Origin: Acinetobacter sp. A47
GTDB taxonomy: Bacteria > Pseudomonadota > Gammaproteobacteria > Pseudomonadales > Moraxellaceae
DNA length: 64,000 nt
Reading direction: 5' to 3'
Assembly (NCBI RefSeq): GCF_000805455.1
Contig: NZ_JSUS01000071.1
Coordinates: forward strand, 248,001 to 312,000
Notes under the pieces: generated by a model
The model's database searches: none
Told to the model about the DNA's origin: nothing
What the model saw: the letters and a program-made list of their open reading frames with translations, nothing else
Translations under genes and position numbers: made by a program
Shown here: positions 6,881-17,215 of the stretch, in pieces
Layout: every line of letters starts with the position of its first letter
Position numbering within the stretch: the stretch's first letter is position 1

Positions 6881-8371
6881 TTATGACACCAGTTTAGGTT
6901 TGCGCTCAGCCTGCACATCACGGCTATGGAATTGTAAGATACCATCATTAAACTTGGCATCCTTCAATTCTTTACGGTCTGCCAGATAGTTATTGGTAAT
7001 TTTCCAAGGTGCCTGCTTGCCTTGTTTAGGCATCACATCTGCAGCACGGGCAATATAACCGGAAGACATCTTGCCCATAATGGTGTCATGTTCGCGTTGA
7101 GATGGATCTGCATGCGCAATCACTTCATCAAAACCATTTTGATCCATATGATTTAATAAACGGCAGATATAATCTGCAGCAATATCAACTTTTAAGGTCC
7201 AGGATGCATTGATATAGCCAATAATCATGGCCATATTCGGCACATCACTCACCATTACACCCTGATATAGCATGTGTTGTGAGGTATCCATCGGTTTACC
7301 GTCAATTGAACCTTGGACACCACCTAAAATCTGGATTTCAAGACCGGTTGCAGAAATCACAATATCCGCCTCCAGATGCTTTCCTGACTTCAGCTGGATG
7401 CCATTGGCCGTGAATTTCTCGATCTGGTCGGTTTCTACACTCGCCTTACCTTCACGCAATGCCTTGAATAGATCACCATCCGGCACCACACATAAGCGCT
7501 GGTCCCAAGGATTATAGCTCGGGGTAAAGTGTTTCATGTCCACTTTACCTTTCAGCTGCAACTCAATCCCTTTCAGCAATAAGCGACGTACTGTTTTTGG
7601 ATATTTCTGTGCCAGTGCATAGATACCGCGTTGCATGCCAATATTACGTGCACGGGTAAATTTATAAGCCATTTCTTCCGACATGAATTTACGGGTTTTT
7701 TCGTAAATGAAATCAATTGAAGGCACTGTCGCAATATAAGTCGGTGAACGTTGTAACATGGTGACATGCCCTGCTCCGCCTTTCACCATGGAAGGAACTA
7801 GGGTAATGGCTGTAGCTCCACTGCCAATAATCACGACTTTCTTACCCGTATAATCCAGGTTTTCTGGCCAGTGCTGCGGATGGATAAACTGACCTTTAAA
7901 ATCTTCCTGTTTCGGGAATTTCGGTGCATAGCCCTGATCATAGTTATAGTAACCCGTGCACCCCATCACAAAGTTTGCCGACCAGGTCTGTTTTTTCTTA
8001 TTGTTGTCTTCAATCTCGACAAACCACTTTTTCTTGGTTGAATCATAATTTGCAGAAAGTACACGATGACCAAAATGGATTTTTTCTTTCAACTGATTTT
8101 CATTGATGACATCGCTGAGATAGCTCTTGATTTCAGAACCGCTGGCAAGCACCTTTTCCTTCGCCCAAGGTTTGAAATTAAAGCCAAAAGTCGACATATC
8201 CGAATCTGAACGGATACCAGGATAACGGAATAAATCCCAAGTCCCACCAAAACTGTCACGACGTTCTAATATTTCAAATTTACGTTGGGGGCAGTTCTTA
8301 GACAGATGCACAGCTAACCCGATCCCAGAGATGCCTGCACCAATAATTAATACATCAACTTGCTTTTCCAT
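6881..8371 (-). CDS. almA: Flavin-binding monooxygenase AlmA (long-chain alkane degradation)
   Basis: Class B flavoprotein monooxygenase of 496 residues. It has an N-terminal FAD motif GAGISG (11-16), the Baeyer-Villiger fingerprint FxGxxxHxxxW as FKGQFIHPQHW (158-168), and a second dinucleotide motif GSGATA (183-188) for NADPH. The whole sequence matches my recollection of AlmA from Acinetobacter, which was identified by mutagenesis as required for growth on very long n-alkanes (about C32 and above). Start ATG 8371 gives MEKQVDVLIIGAG and the expected length; an upstream in-frame ATG at 8446 would add 25 residues that do not belong to the family. It is monocistronic, with a 330-nt AT-rich upstream region that ends at the Sel1-repeat gene. 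Confidence 0.9.
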   Translation of the reverse strand: MEKQVDVLIIGAGISGIGLAVHLSKNCPQRKFEILERRDSFGGTWDLFRYPGIRSDSDMSTFGFNFKPWAKEKVLASGSEIKSYLSDVINENQLKEKIHFGHRVLSANYDSTKKKWFVEIEDNNKKKQTWSANFVMGCTGYYNYDQGYAPKFPKQEDFKGQFIHPQHWPENLDYTGKKVVIIGSGATAITLVPSMVKGGAGHVTMLQRSPTYIATVPSIDFIYEKTRKFMSEEMAYKFTRARNIGMQRGIYALAQKYPKTVRRLLLKGIELQLKGKVDMKHFTPSYNPWDQRLCVVPDGDLFKALREGKASVETDQIEKFTANGIQLKSGKHLEADIVISATGLEIQILGGVQGSIDGKPMDTSQHMLYQGVMVSDVPNMAMIIGYINASWTLKVDIAADYICRLLNHMDQNGFDEVIAHADPSQREHDTIMGKMSSGYIARAADVMPKQGKQAPWKITNNYLADRKELKDAKFNDGILQFHSRDVQAERKPKLVS

Positions 8372-8701
8372 TTTTTTTATACCCTGTATAAACCATGACT
8401 TTATTAAAACACAAATTTGACAATACGCAATGTCAAGTTCAGTCATTCATCGGTTTTTTTATATCAGTTCGGGACATTTTGATAAAAATTTGCTGTCAAA
8501 AAAGTTGAGATTTTTGCTTGGATTTGTTTTATAAGAGGCTCTTAGTTAAAAGAAAAGATAGTGTGTTTAGATACCTTATCGGCTCGAGTTCATTAGAAAA
8601 ATAATATTTAAAAAATTCATAAAAATAAAAACCATTCTAGAATCTTTTATACTTGAATGGCTTATAAAAAATATAAAATTAAATCAATAATTTAAAATAG
8701 A

Positions 8702-9268
8702 TTAATTAGCATTTGCTTTATCTTCCCAAAATTTTGCAGTATCTAAATCTTGTTCTACACCTATTCCATATTGATACATAAACTCTATCTCTCTCATAGC
8801 CTCTTTACTTCCTCTAGCAGCAGATTTCTTAAGTAAATCTAATGCTTGCTCAATATTTTTTGTAACTCCCTCACCATTCCGATATAACCTAGCTAAGCCA
8901 ACCATAGAATCAATATGATCGAGTTCTGATCCTTTTGAAAACCAAATAAACGCTTTTTTATAATGATCTTCAGCGTCTATAGGATCTGTATCTTCAACCA
9001 AACCTGCATATGTTACATATCCGTCGCCTAGCCAATGCATAGCATTTACATTACCATTTTCAGCAGACTTCATCGCCCAAGATTCTGCTTGATCCTCATC
9101 TTCCTCAATCCCATAACCATGTATATAAACGTCTGCTAATTCTAATTGCGCTGATGAATCACCATTCTTTGCTTTAATTAATAGCTCATTTGAGAAGGTT
9201 GGATTAGCTGATGTATGCATAGAGATAATTAGTCCTAAAGTAATAGATATGAACCCGAAAATTTTCAT
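8702..9268 (-). CDS. Sel1-repeat (TPR-like) periplasmic protein
   Basis: A 188-residue protein with an N-terminal signal peptide (about residues 1-21, ending HTSANP) followed by Sel1-like repeats, seen as NGDSSAQLELADVYIHGYGI, NGNVNAMHWLGDGYV, LDHIDSMVGLARLYRNGEGV and RGSKEAMREIEFMYQYGIGV. Sel1 repeats form superhelical protein-binding scaffolds; the partner is unknown. Codon use is clearly AT-richer than in flanking genes and the AT-rich DNA extends into both spacers, suggesting recent acquisition. It lies between the terminator of the ribosomal superoperon and almA, and no other mobile-element trace is visible. Confidence 0.75.
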   Translation of the reverse strand: MKIFGFISITLGLIISMHTSANPTFSNELLIKAKNGDSSAQLELADVYIHGYGIEEDEDQAESWAMKSAENGNVNAMHWLGDGYVTYAGLVEDTDPIDAEDHYKKAFIWFSKGSELDHIDSMVGLARLYRNGEGVTKNIEQALDLLKKSAARGSKEAMREIEFMYQYGIGVEQDLDTAKFWEDKANAN

Positions 9269-9420
9269 TTTCTGCCTTTAAATTAAATTTCTTCGTTCTT
9301 TAAGTTTTGATAATACTTTATAAATATGGAAATCATGAGTCTATCTAACCAACTTATAATGATTTAGAAAGAAATTAATAGCTTTTTGATGCTAAATGCT
9401 GTCTTCTTTAAATAAACAAT

Positions 9421-9452
9421 AAAAAAGACCGGTTATTACACCGGCCTTTTTT
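9421..9452 (-). terminator. Terminator of the ribosomal superoperon (after rplQ)
   Basis: Stem GACCGGT (9427-9433) pairs with ACCGGCC (one G-U) and is flanked by six A and six T. On the minus strand it follows the rplQ stop by about 30 nt and ends the rpsJ-rplQ gene series. Confidence 0.9.
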
Positions 9453-9483
9453 GGAACAACTGACTGTTCTACACGTAGAAGTA

Positions 9484-9849
9484 TTATTTTACTTCACGGT
9501 CAACGAGTTCAACGTAAGCCATCGGTGCAGCATCACCTGCACGGAAGCCCGCTTTAAGAACACGAAGATAACCGCCGTTACGTTCTTTGTAACGAGGGCC
9601 AAGAACGGTAAATAATTTACCAACAGTTGCTGCAGAACGAGTACGAGCAAACGCTAAACGACGGTTTGCTACTGTATCGTTTTTTGCCAAAGTGATTAAA
9701 GGCTCAGCAACACGACGAAGTTCTTTCGCCTTAGGCAAAGTTGTTTTAATTAACTCATGCTCAACTAAAGCATTTGTTAAGTTTTGGAACAACGCCTTAC
9801 GGTGGCTGCTTGTACGGCCTAATTTCACACCACTATTACGATGACGCAT
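9484..9849 (-). CDS. rplQ: 50S ribosomal protein L17
   Basis: Large-subunit protein of 121 residues (E. coli 127), beginning [19 protein letters not shown], the conserved L17 N-terminus that contacts 23S rRNA near the exit tunnel. It is the last gene of the alpha operon, 18 nt after rpoA, and is followed by a strong terminator. The protein ends in a shorter C-terminus than the enterobacterial form. Confidence 0.97.
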   Translation of the reverse strand: MRHRNSGVKLGRTSSHRKALFQNLTNALVEHELIKTTLPKAKELRRVAEPLITLAKNDTVANRRLAFARTRSAATVGKLFTVLGPRYKERNGGYLRVLKAGFRAGDAAPMAYVELVDREVK

Positions 9850-9867
9850 GGTGATAGTCCTACTTAA

Positions 9868-10875
9868 TTAACGGCTACGATAGGCAAAACGGTCATCCAT
9901 ACGGAGACTAGCTGGTGGCCAGTTCTCTAAACGCATGCCGAGTTGTAAACCTTTCGATGCCAAAACATCTTTGATCTCTGTTAACGATTTTTTACCTAAG
10001 TTTGGAGTTTTTAACAACTCGACTTCAGTACGTTGAACAAGATCACCAATGTAGTAAATATTTTCTGCCTTCAAACAGTTAGCAGAACGAACAGTAAGCT
10101 CGAGATCATCTACTGGACGAAGCAAAATCGGGTCAACTTCTTCGCGAGGTTCTTGAGCAACAGGAGTCTGGTCTTTCTGAAGATCAACAAAAATTGCAAT
10201 TTGTTGTTGCAAGATTGTTGCCGCTTTGCGGATCGCTTCTTCCGGATCAACAGTTCCGTTAGTCTCAAGATCGATCACTAACTTATCAAGATCGGTACGT
10301 TGTTCAACACGAGCATTTTCTACTGTGTATGAAACACGTTTAATCGGGCTATAAGAAGCATCTAACTGTAAACGGCCTACTGGACGTGTTTCACCTTCAG
10401 GGAAACGTGAGTCAGATGTTTCATAACCACGACCTTGAGCAACTTTAAGGCGCATTTTCAATGAACCTGTAGAACTCAAAGTACCGATTAAATGATCAGG
10501 GTTAACCACTTCAACATTATGAGGTAAACGAAGGTCAGCTGCAGTTACGTCACCTGCCCCTTGTTTCTCCAATGTCAAATATGCTTCATTTTGATCGAAC
10601 AGCTTAATAGACAATCCTTTTAGGTTCAGCAAGAGCTCGACGATGTCCTGCTGCAAGCCTTCTAAAGTACTGTACTCGTGCTCGACACCTTCTATTTCTA
10701 CTTCAACCACAGCAGCGCCAGGTAAAGAAGACAATAGAATGCGACGTAAAGCATTACCTAGAGTATGACCAAAGCCACGCTCCAAAGGTTCCAGAATCAC
10801 TTTTGCCGAGGTCCCGCTCACCGCTTCGACCTTGATCGCTTGCGGAGTTAGAAACTCGTTTGCAGTACGCGTCAT
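9868..10875 (-). CDS. rpoA: RNA polymerase alpha subunit
   Basis: Alpha subunit of 335 residues (E. coli 329). The N-terminal domain (about 1-235) carries the dimer and beta/beta' assembly surface, with [17 protein letters not shown] near residue 40. After a flexible linker, the C-terminal domain (from about 250) contains the helix-hairpin region [21 protein letters not shown] that binds UP elements and activators. It lies between rpsD and rplQ in the conserved alpha-operon order with 18-nt spacers, so its synthesis is tied to ribosomal protein output. Confidence 0.98.
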   Translation of the reverse strand: MTRTANEFLTPQAIKVEAVSGTSAKVILEPLERGFGHTLGNALRRILLSSLPGAAVVEVEIEGVEHEYSTLEGLQQDIVELLLNLKGLSIKLFDQNEAYLTLEKQGAGDVTAADLRLPHNVEVVNPDHLIGTLSSTGSLKMRLKVAQGRGYETSDSRFPEGETRPVGRLQLDASYSPIKRVSYTVENARVEQRTDLDKLVIDLETNGTVDPEEAIRKAATILQQQIAIFVDLQKDQTPVAQEPREEVDPILLRPVDDLELTVRSANCLKAENIYYIGDLVQRTEVELLKTPNLGKKSLTEIKDVLASKGLQLGMRLENWPPASLRMDDRFAYRSR

Positions 10876-10893
10876 TTATTGCTACCTCAAGGA

Positions 10894-11517
10894 TTATTTA
10901 GAATACAATTCTACAATCAAGCTTTCGTTGATTTCAGCAGGTAAATCAGAACGATCTGGCGCAGCTTTGAACGTACCTTCTAGCTTAGAATGGTCAACTT
11001 CCATCCAAGCCGGGATACCACGTTGAGCAGCTAATTCAATTGCGTTTTTAATACGTAATTGTTGCTTAGCGCCTTCATGTACTGCAATTACATCACCAGC
11101 TTTAACCTGGATAGATGCAATGTTAACACGACGGCCGTTCAAAGTGATGCTACGGTGAGATACTAACTGACGAGCTTCTGCACGTGTAGAACCAAAACCC
11201 ATGCGATAAACAACGTTATCAAGACGGCTTTCAAGCAATTTCAACAAGTTTTCACCTGTTGCGCCTTTAACACGAGCAGCTTCTTTGTAGTAGTTACTAA
11301 ATTGACGCTCTAACACACCGTACATACGACGTACTTTTTGTTTTTCACGTAATTGTAGTGAATACTCAGATTGTTTTGCACGGCTTTGACCATGTTGGCC
11401 AGGAGCTTTAGCATGTTTTTTAGTCTTAACGTCAAATGGTTTAACGCCAGATTTTAATTGCAGGTCTGTCCCTTCGCGGCGAGAGAGTTTGCATTTTGGA
11501 CCAATATAACGAGCCAT
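10894..11517 (-). CDS. rpsD: 30S ribosomal protein S4
   Basis: Primary 16S rRNA-binding protein of 207 residues (E. coli 206), a nucleation point for 30S assembly. The N-terminus [20 protein letters not shown] and the S4 RNA-binding domain ([25 protein letters not shown] region, about 95-160) are typical. In E. coli S4 represses the alpha operon by binding a pseudoknot before rpsM; the structured rpmJ-rpsM spacer here is a candidate for the same control. Gap to rpsK is 12 nt. Confidence 0.97.
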   Translation of the reverse strand: MARYIGPKCKLSRREGTDLQLKSGVKPFDVKTKKHAKAPGQHGQSRAKQSEYSLQLREKQKVRRMYGVLERQFSNYYKEAARVKGATGENLLKLLESRLDNVVYRMGFGSTRAEARQLVSHRSITLNGRRVNIASIQVKAGDVIAVHEGAKQQLRIKNAIELAAQRGIPAWMEVDHSKLEGTFKAAPDRSDLPAEINESLIVELYSK

Positions 11518-11529
11518 GAATGTTTCTCC

Positions 11530-11916
11530 TTACACGCGACGTTTTTTAGGTGGACGGCAACCGTTGTGCGGAATTGGAGTCACATCGGTAATGCTGTTAA
11601 TTTTATAACCCACTGCACCTAATGCACGAACCGCAGACTCACGACCTGGACCAGGACCTTTAACAAGGACGTCCAAGTTTTTCAAACCGTAATCCAAAGC
11701 AGCTTTACCAGCAACTTCAGCAGCTACCTGAGCAGCAAACGGTGTTGATTTACGTGATCCACGGAAGCCTTGTCCACCTGAGGTAGCCCAAGCCAATGCA
11801 TTACCTTGACGATCGGTAATCGTAACAATGGTGTTATTAAAAGAAGCGTGAATGTGTGCGACACCTTCAGAGACGGTACGAGTGACCTTCTTGCGTGCGC
11901 GAGTATCTTTAGCCAT
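11530..11916 (-). CDS. rpsK: 30S ribosomal protein S11
   Basis: Platform protein of the small subunit, 128 residues (E. coli 129), which lines the mRNA exit region with S7. Typical features are [19 protein letters not shown] and the C-terminal [18 protein letters not shown]. Third gene from the end of the alpha operon in this order (rpsM-rpsK-rpsD-rpoA-rplQ), 19 nt after rpsM. Confidence 0.97.
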   Translation of the reverse strand: MAKDTRARKKVTRTVSEGVAHIHASFNNTIVTITDRQGNALAWATSGGQGFRGSRKSTPFAAQVAAEVAGKAALDYGLKNLDVLVKGPGPGRESAVRALGAVGYKINSITDVTPIPHNGCRPPKKRRV

Positions 11917-11935
11917 CTTTTAGCTTCCAGAAATC

Positions 11936-12292
11936 TTATTTCTTAATCGGTTTGCGCGGACCTTTACGGGTACGTGCGTTAGTTTTGGTGCGTTGTCCGC
12001 GAACAGGCAAGCTGCGACGATGACGAAGACCGCGGTAGCAGCCTAAATCCATTAAACGTTTAATGTTCATGGAAATTTCGCGACGTAAGTCACCTTCGGT
12101 AGGAACCTTAGCAACTTCTGCACGAATCGCATCAAGCTGAGCATCATCTAATTCACGGATCTTTGTAGTTTCAGTGATACCTACAGCAGCCAAGATGTTC
12201 TTAGCAGTGTGGCGACCGATACCAAAAATATACGTGAGAGAGATAACAGCATGCTTGTTATCCGGAATGTTTACACCGGCAATACGAGCCAT
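11936..12292 (-). CDS. rpsM: 30S ribosomal protein S13
   Basis: Head protein of the 30S subunit, 118 residues as in E. coli, contacting the P-site tRNA through its basic tail ([18 protein letters not shown]) and forming intersubunit bridges. It is the first gene of the alpha operon; the 107-nt spacer before it holds two hairpins. The ATG at 12292 follows a TTGGAG ribosome binding sequence. Confidence 0.97.
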
Positions 12293-12327
12293 TCAATTTT
12301 CTCCAAAAAGGCAGTCAAGATAATCAA

Positions 12328-12388
12328 CCGCCCCACAAAAATCTTGAGGGGCGGATAATAACCTAATTAGCCTACTGAAATCAACAGG
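12328..12388 (-). promoter_or_regulatory. Structured rpmJ-rpsM spacer, candidate alpha-operon leader
   Basis: Within the 107-nt spacer, a 7-bp GC-rich stem (CCGCCCC at 12328-12334 with GGGGCGG at 12348-12354) and a second hairpin (CCTACTG at 12371-12377 with CAACAGG at 12382-12388, two G-U pairs on the RNA) lie upstream of rpsM. Neither is followed by a T-run, so they do not look like terminators. In E. coli the equivalent place holds the S4 binding pseudoknot. The regulatory role here is inferred from position. Confidence 0.5.
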
Positions 12389-12399
12389 TCTTAATTAAA

Positions 12400-12516
12400 T
12401 TAACCTTGACGCTGCTTATGACGAGGTTCTGCGCTACAAATTACGCGAATAACCCCATTACGACGGATAACTTTACAGCTACCACAAATTTTCTTTACAG
12501 AAGCTTGTACTTTCAT
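12400..12516 (-). CDS. rpmJ: 50S ribosomal protein L36 (zinc-binding type)
   Basis: A 38-residue protein. It has the [11 protein letters not shown] start and the zinc ribbon ligands Cys11, Cys14, Cys27 and His33, so this is the zinc-containing C+ paralogue type. It lies 21 nt downstream of secY and 107 nt before rpsM, the same place as in other gammaproteobacteria. Start ATG at 12516, stop TAA at 12400. Confidence 0.96.
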
Positions 12517-12537
12517 GATGAAACCTTCTAAGTGCGC

Positions 12538-13896
12538 TTATCCCTTAGGATGAGCAGTCGTTTTTCTCATTAACGTTTGATTATCATACTGATGCGATGT
12601 AAGGTGCGCTTGGAGTTGCGCCATAAAGTCCATTACTACTACCACTACGATCAATAACGATGTCCCACCCAGATGGAATGGAATACCGAATGAACTTTGT
12701 AGCACCATAGGCATTAAACACACTACAGTGATGTAGATCGCACCAATGAAGGTCAAACGGTTAAGAATATGATCTAAATAACGAGCCGTTTGCTCACCTG
12801 GGCGGATACCAGGCACATATGCCCCGCTACGCTTTAAATTCTCTGATACTTCTTTCGGACTAAATACTAGCGCCGTATAGAAATAACAGAAGAAGATAAT
12901 TAACGCGCCAAAGAGCATTAAATACAACGGCTGTCCAGGCGATAACACCAATGCCAGATCTTGTAGGCTACGTTTTACAATCCCTGCATTTGGATCAGCA
13001 CTTCCTAACCACTGTCCCAAGCTCGCTGGAAATAATAACAATGAGCTTGCAAAAATCGCTGGAATCACACCGGCCATGTTAATTTTTAACGGCAAATGTG
13101 TTTGCTGTGCAGTAAATACACGACGGCCTTGCTGTTTTTGTGCGTAGTTCACTGGAATACGACGCTGTGCCTTTTCAATAAACACAATCGCAGCGAGAAC
13201 GGCTAATGAGAGTAAACCGAAAACAGCTAAACCAATTAAACTACCCTGACCATTTTGTACAGACGTAAACGACTGAATCACAAGATTAGGCAAACCTGCC
13301 ACGATTCCTGCGAAAATGATCATCGAGATCCCATTACCAACACCACGTTCGGTAATCTGCTCGCCCAACCACATCAAGAACATAGTTCCTGCAACTAACG
13401 AAGTTACTGCTGGAACATAGAATGCCAGACCTGATGTTAAGGTAATACCTTGACTGATCAAGCCAGCACACATCCCAACCCCTTGCACGAGTGCAAGAAA
13501 CAAGGTGCCATAACGCGTATATTGATTGATTTTACGTTTGCCTTGCTCGCCTTCTTTTTTCAAAGCTTCCAGCGAAGGAACCACCGTAGACATTAACTGC
13601 ACGATAATCGATGCAGAAATGTACGGCATGATTCCTAACGCCAGAATCGACATGCGTTCTAATGCACCACCAGAGAACATATTAAATAAACCTAAGAAGG
13701 TACCTTCATTAGCTTTAAAAAAATGTGCCAGTGCTACATTATCAATCCCCGGCAACGGAATATGCGCTCCTAGTCGAAAGACCAATAACGCGCCAATCAA
13801 GAACATTAATCGACGAATAATTTCACGGTATTTCACATGAAACGGTTGGCCTTTCATCATGTTGACATGACCTGAAGAACTAGGAGTCATAGACAC
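12538..13896 (-). CDS. secY: Protein translocase subunit SecY
   Basis: Core channel subunit of the SecYEG translocon in the inner membrane, 452 residues (E. coli 443), with ten predicted membrane helices. Recognisable parts are the plug region after [13 protein letters not shown], the conserved [18 protein letters not shown] and the cytoplasmic C5/C6 loops needed for SecA and ribosome contact ([20 protein letters not shown]). It sits 6 nt after rplO, coupling it to spc-operon translation. Confidence 0.98.
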   Translation of the reverse strand: MSMTPSSSGHVNMMKGQPFHVKYREIIRRLMFLIGALLVFRLGAHIPLPGIDNVALAHFFKANEGTFLGLFNMFSGGALERMSILALGIMPYISASIIVQLMSTVVPSLEALKKEGEQGKRKINQYTRYGTLFLALVQGVGMCAGLISQGITLTSGLAFYVPAVTSLVAGTMFLMWLGEQITERGVGNGISMIIFAGIVAGLPNLVIQSFTSVQNGQGSLIGLAVFGLLSLAVLAAIVFIEKAQRRIPVNYAQKQQGRRVFTAQQTHLPLKINMAGVIPAIFASSLLLFPASLGQWLGSADPNAGIVKRSLQDLALVLSPGQPLYLMLFGALIIFFCYFYTALVFSPKEVSENLKRSGAYVPGIRPGEQTARYLDHILNRLTFIGAIYITVVCLMPMVLQSSFGIPFHLGGTSLLIVVVVVMDFMAQLQAHLTSHQYDNQTLMRKTTAHPKG

Positions 13897-13902
13897 TCGA
13901 GA

Positions 13903-14343
13903 TTACTCCTCGACTTTACCGCCAGCAGCTTCAACAGCAGCTTTAGCGCCTTTAGTCAACACAACACCTTTAACAGTGAATGCGCGAGTGATTTCACCAG
14001 AAAGAACGATGCGAGCACGAATTTGGTCACGACGAACAACATTCGCAGCTTTTAAAGTTTCAAGGCTAACTACATCACCTTCAACTTTATTGAGCTCAGA
14101 CAAACGTACTTCAGCAGTTTTCAAAGCGATTTGGCTAGTGAAGCCGAATTTTGGTAAACGACGATAAATCGCAGTTTGACCGCCTTCAAAGCCCGGACGA
14201 GTACCGCCACTCTTACGTGAGTTTTGACCTTTGATACCACGACCACCAGTCTTACCAACGCCAGAACCGATACCACGGCCTAGACGACGGTGTTCACGTT
14301 TTGCACCTTCTGCAGGTGAAAGTTCATTTAAACGCAGAGTCAT
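13903..14343 (-). CDS. rplO: 50S ribosomal protein L15
   Basis: Late-assembly 23S rRNA-binding protein, 146 residues (E. coli 144). The Gly/Arg-rich N-terminal extension ([18 protein letters not shown]) that threads into rRNA is clear, followed by the globular domain. It lies 3 nt after rpmD and 6 nt before secY. Confidence 0.97.
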   Translation of the reverse strand: MTLRLNELSPAEGAKREHRRLGRGIGSGVGKTGGRGIKGQNSRKSGGTRPGFEGGQTAIYRRLPKFGFTSQIALKTAEVRLSELNKVEGDVVSLETLKAANVVRRDQIRARIVLSGEITRAFTVKGVVLTKGAKAAVEAAGGKVEE

Positions 14344-14346
14344 GGC

Positions 14347-14523
14347 TTATTCCTCTACACTAACCATATAGTAAACTTTGTTGATCATACCACGGTTAGA
14401 AGGCGTATCTTGCACTTCTACAGTATGACCAATACGACGCAGACCTAAACCTTGAAGGCAAAGTTTATGATTTTTTAAACGATGCGATGAAGATTTAGTC
14501 TGGGTAACTTTAATCGTTTTCAT
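14347..14523 (-). CDS. rpmD: 50S ribosomal protein L30
   Basis: A 58-residue protein (E. coli 59) starting [12 protein letters not shown], with the L30 core [20 protein letters not shown]. Located in the invariant rpsE-rpmD-rplO order with gaps of 6 and 3 nt. Start ATG 14523, stop TAA 14347. Confidence 0.96.
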
Positions 14524-14529
14524 GATTGA

Positions 14530-15027
14530 TTACCCTTGAATTTGTTCTACTGAAAGACCACGTTTCGCAGCGACTTTCTCAGGAGAAGTCATATCACGCA
14601 AACCTTTGAAAGTTGCGTTTACTACGTTAGCAGCATTTGTAGAACCATAACATTTAGCAAGTACGTTATGTACACCTGCAGCTTCAAGAACAGCACGCAT
14701 CGCGCCACCAGCAATTACGCCAGTACCTTCTGAAGCAGGTTGCATGTATACACGGCTTGCGCCATGACGAGCATTCACAGGGTGTTGTAAAGTAGTCCCC
14801 GCAAGGTCTACAGTGATCATGTTACGACGAGCAGCTTCAAGTGCTTTAGAAATAGCAGCTGGAACTTCACGTGCTTTACCACGACCAAAACCTACACGAC
14901 CGTTACCATCACCCACAACAGTTAATGCTGTGAAAGAGAAGATACGACCACCTTTAACAACCTTGGCTACACGATCAACGGCAACCAGCTTTTCAACGAG
15001 ACCTTCGTTTTGTTCAACTTTCGCCAT
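14530..15027 (-). CDS. rpsE: 30S ribosomal protein S5
   Basis: Small-subunit protein of 165 residues (E. coli 167) involved in decoding accuracy and mRNA helicase activity at the entry tunnel. The double-stranded RNA-binding-like N-terminal domain includes [20 protein letters not shown], with [14 protein letters not shown] following. Only 2 nt separate it from the rplR stop, implying coupled translation. Confidence 0.97.
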   Translation of the reverse strand: MAKVEQNEGLVEKLVAVDRVAKVVKGGRIFSFTALTVVGDGNGRVGFGRGKAREVPAAISKALEAARRNMITVDLAGTTLQHPVNARHGASRVYMQPASEGTGVIAGGAMRAVLEAAGVHNVLAKCYGSTNAANVVNATFKGLRDMTSPEKVAAKRGLSVEQIQG

Positions 15028-15029
15028 GA

Positions 15030-15380
15030 TTAGAACTCCAAGCCGCCTTCACGAGCAGCATCAGCCAAGGCTTTGATACGACCATGATATTTAAAACCAG
15101 AACGGTCAAATGCAACTTTAGTAACACCAGCTGCTTTAGCACGTTCTGCGATCAAAGCACCAACTTTCGTAGCTGCTTCTACGTTACCAGTAGTACCGCT
15201 ACGTAAAGATGCATCTAAAGTTGAAGCTTGCGCTAAAACTTTGCCACCATCTGCTGAAATAACTTGCGCATAGATGTGACGCGGAGTGCGGTTTACACAC
15301 AAACGAGTCGCACCCAATGCACGAATGTGCAAGCGTGTGCTTTTCGCACGACGCAAACGGGTTTGTTTCTTTTCGTTCAT
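15030..15380 (-). CDS. rplR: 50S ribosomal protein L18
   Basis: 5S rRNA-binding protein of 116 residues (E. coli 117), which with L5 attaches 5S rRNA to the large subunit. The basic N-terminus ([17 protein letters not shown]) and the C-terminal [24 protein letters not shown] are diagnostic. Confidence 0.97.
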   Translation of the reverse strand: MNEKKQTRLRRAKSTRLHIRALGATRLCVNRTPRHIYAQVISADGGKVLAQASTLDASLRSGTTGNVEAATKVGALIAERAKAAGVTKVAFDRSGFKYHGRIKALADAAREGGLEF

Positions 15381-15394
15381 AAGAACCTCGCGCC

Positions 15395-15928
15395 TTATTT
15401 CTTCTTAGCTTCTTTACGAAGAATAACTTCATCCGAATAACGAACACCTTTACCTTTATATGGTTCAGGAGCACGGTATGCACGGATTTCCGCTGCCACT
15501 TGACCTAACAACTGCTTGTTTGCTGATTTCAAGATGATTTCAGTCGCAGTTGGAGTTTCCGCTGTTACACCTTCAGGTAAAGCGTAGTCAATTGGGTGTG
15601 AGTAACCAAGGTTAAGGTTTACAACAGTACCCTTAACCGCAGCTTTATAACCAACACCAACAAGCTGTAACTTACGTTCGAAGCCTTCGCTAACACCTTT
15701 TACAAGGTTGTTCAATACAGCGCGAGCAGTACCAGCTTGCATCCAAGCGTCTTTCGACTCTTTAGCCGGAGCAAGTTGAAGTTTACCTTCTTCCTGTTTT
15801 AGCTCGACCAGCGCATGCAGGTTGAAAGACAATGTACCTTTGCTGCCTTTCACTTCGACCTGCCGGCCGTTCTGAGTAACTGTTACACCATTAGGTACAG
15901 TTACTGGGGCTTTAGCCACACGAGACAT
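15395..15928 (-). CDS. rplF: 50S ribosomal protein L6
   Basis: Large-subunit protein of 177 residues, as in E. coli, near the factor-binding site. Starts [15 protein letters not shown]; the C-terminal signature [21 protein letters not shown] is the conserved L6 motif. Spacers of 13-14 nt on either side within the spc operon. Confidence 0.97.
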   Translation of the reverse strand: MSRVAKAPVTVPNGVTVTQNGRQVEVKGSKGTLSFNLHALVELKQEEGKLQLAPAKESKDAWMQAGTARAVLNNLVKGVSEGFERKLQLVGVGYKAAVKGTVVNLNLGYSHPIDYALPEGVTAETPTATEIILKSANKQLLGQVAAEIRAYRAPEPYKGKGVRYSDEVILRKEAKKK

Positions 15929-15941
15929 GAGGAATCACCTA

Positions 15942-16337
15942 TTAAGAAACAAAAGCAATAACTTCACCACCGATGCCCGCAGCACGTGCAGCGCGATCAG
16001 TCATGATGCCTTTGCTTGTAGAAACAATTGCAATACCTAAACCTTGCTTAACGCTAGGAATTTTATCTTTACCGCGGTATTGGCGAAGACCTGGACGGCT
16101 TACACGCTTAACGGTTTCGATAACTGGCTTGCCTTCGAAATATTTTAAAGTAATTGTCAAAGTAGCTTTTGCATCTTCTTGAGCAACTTCTACATTTGAA
16201 ATATAACCTTCTTGTTGAAGTACGTTTGCAATTGCAACTTTCAACTTAGAAGAAGGCATAGAAACAGTTTGTTTCTTTGCCATTTGTGCGTTACGAACAC
16301 GTGTTAACATGTCGGCAACGGTATCTTGCATACTCAT
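15942..16337 (-). CDS. rpsH: 30S ribosomal protein S8
   Basis: Primary 16S rRNA-binding protein of 131 residues (E. coli 130), bound to helix 21. In E. coli it is also the translational repressor of the spc operon, acting near the rplE start. The core [21 protein letters not shown] contains the S8 signature. I cannot identify the S8 target here with confidence because the rplX-rplE spacer is only 15 nt. Confidence 0.97.
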   Translation of the reverse strand: MSMQDTVADMLTRVRNAQMAKKQTVSMPSSKLKVAIANVLQQEGYISNVEVAQEDAKATLTITLKYFEGKPVIETVKRVSRPGLRQYRGKDKIPSVKQGLGIAIVSTSKGIMTDRAARAAGIGGEVIAFVS

Positions 16338-16348
16338 TTAGTCGCTCC

Positions 16349-16654
16349 TTACCAGCTTGCCTTAACAACGCCTGGTACATCACCCTGCATTACTGTGTCA
16401 CGTAATTTGTTACGGCTTAAACCGAACTTACGGAAGTAACCATGAGGACGACCAGTTAAACCACAGCGGTTACGAAGACGTACTGGAGATGCATTACGTG
16501 GCAATGCTTGTAACTTTAACATCGCATCGAAACGTTCTTCGTCACTTGCGTTTACATTTGCAATAACAGCTTTTAATTCAGCACGTTTTGCAGCGTATTT
16601 AGCAACTGTCTTTTCGCGTTTCAATTCGCGATTAATCATACCTTTCTTAGCCAT
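16349..16654 (-). CDS. rpsN: 30S ribosomal protein S14 (zinc-free long form)
   Basis: Head protein of the 30S subunit, 101 residues as in E. coli. It lacks the CxxC pairs of the short zinc-binding form and therefore belongs to the C- type; the signature [22 protein letters not shown] is visible near the C-terminus. Gap of 9 nt from rplE. Confidence 0.97.
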   Translation of the reverse strand: MAKKGMINRELKREKTVAKYAAKRAELKAVIANVNASDEERFDAMLKLQALPRNASPVRLRNRCGLTGRPHGYFRKFGLSRNKLRDTVMQGDVPGVVKASW

Positions 16655-16663
16655 ATCGACCTC

Positions 16664-17200
16664 TTATTTGAACGGGAAGCCGAATGCACGCATAAGCGCA
16701 CGGCCTTCGTCATCGCTACGAGCAGTGGTCGTAATAGTGATATCTAAACCACGGATACGATCAATTTTGTCAAAATCGATTTCAGGGAAAACGATTTGCT
16801 CTTTTAAACCCATAGAGTAGTTACCACGACCATCAAATGATTTCGCAGAGAAACCACGGAAGTCACGGATACGAGGGATTGCGATCGAGATCAAACGATC
16901 CAAGAATTCGTACATTTGGTCGCCGCGTAAAGTAACTTTACAACCGATCGGCCAACCGTCACGGATTTTGAAACCAGCGATTGATTTACGAGCAAGAGTC
17001 ACAACTGGTTTTTGACCAGCAATGAGTTGCATGTCAGCAACAGCGCCATCTAATAATTTCTTATCAGTTGCAGCTGCGCCTACACCCATGTTCAGGGTGA
17101 TTTTTGTGATGCGTGGAATATCCATCACGTTCTTAACGCCAAGTTCTTCTTTTAACTTCGCTTTAAGTTCGTCATTGTAACGTGCTTTAAGTCTGGCCAT
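16664..17200 (-). CDS. rplE: 50S ribosomal protein L5
   Basis: 5S rRNA-binding protein of 178 residues (E. coli 179) contacting P-site tRNA and S13. Begins [20 protein letters not shown] and has the motif [15 protein letters not shown] at about 27-41. Gap of 15 nt from rplX; in E. coli this junction contains the S8 repressor site. Confidence 0.97.
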   Translation of the reverse strand: MARLKARYNDELKAKLKEELGVKNVMDIPRITKITLNMGVGAAATDKKLLDGAVADMQLIAGQKPVVTLARKSIAGFKIRDGWPIGCKVTLRGDQMYEFLDRLISIAIPRIRDFRGFSAKSFDGRGNYSMGLKEQIVFPEIDFDKIDRIRGLDITITTTARSDDEGRALMRAFGFPFK

Positions 17201-17215
17201 TGCCTTTTCAACCTA

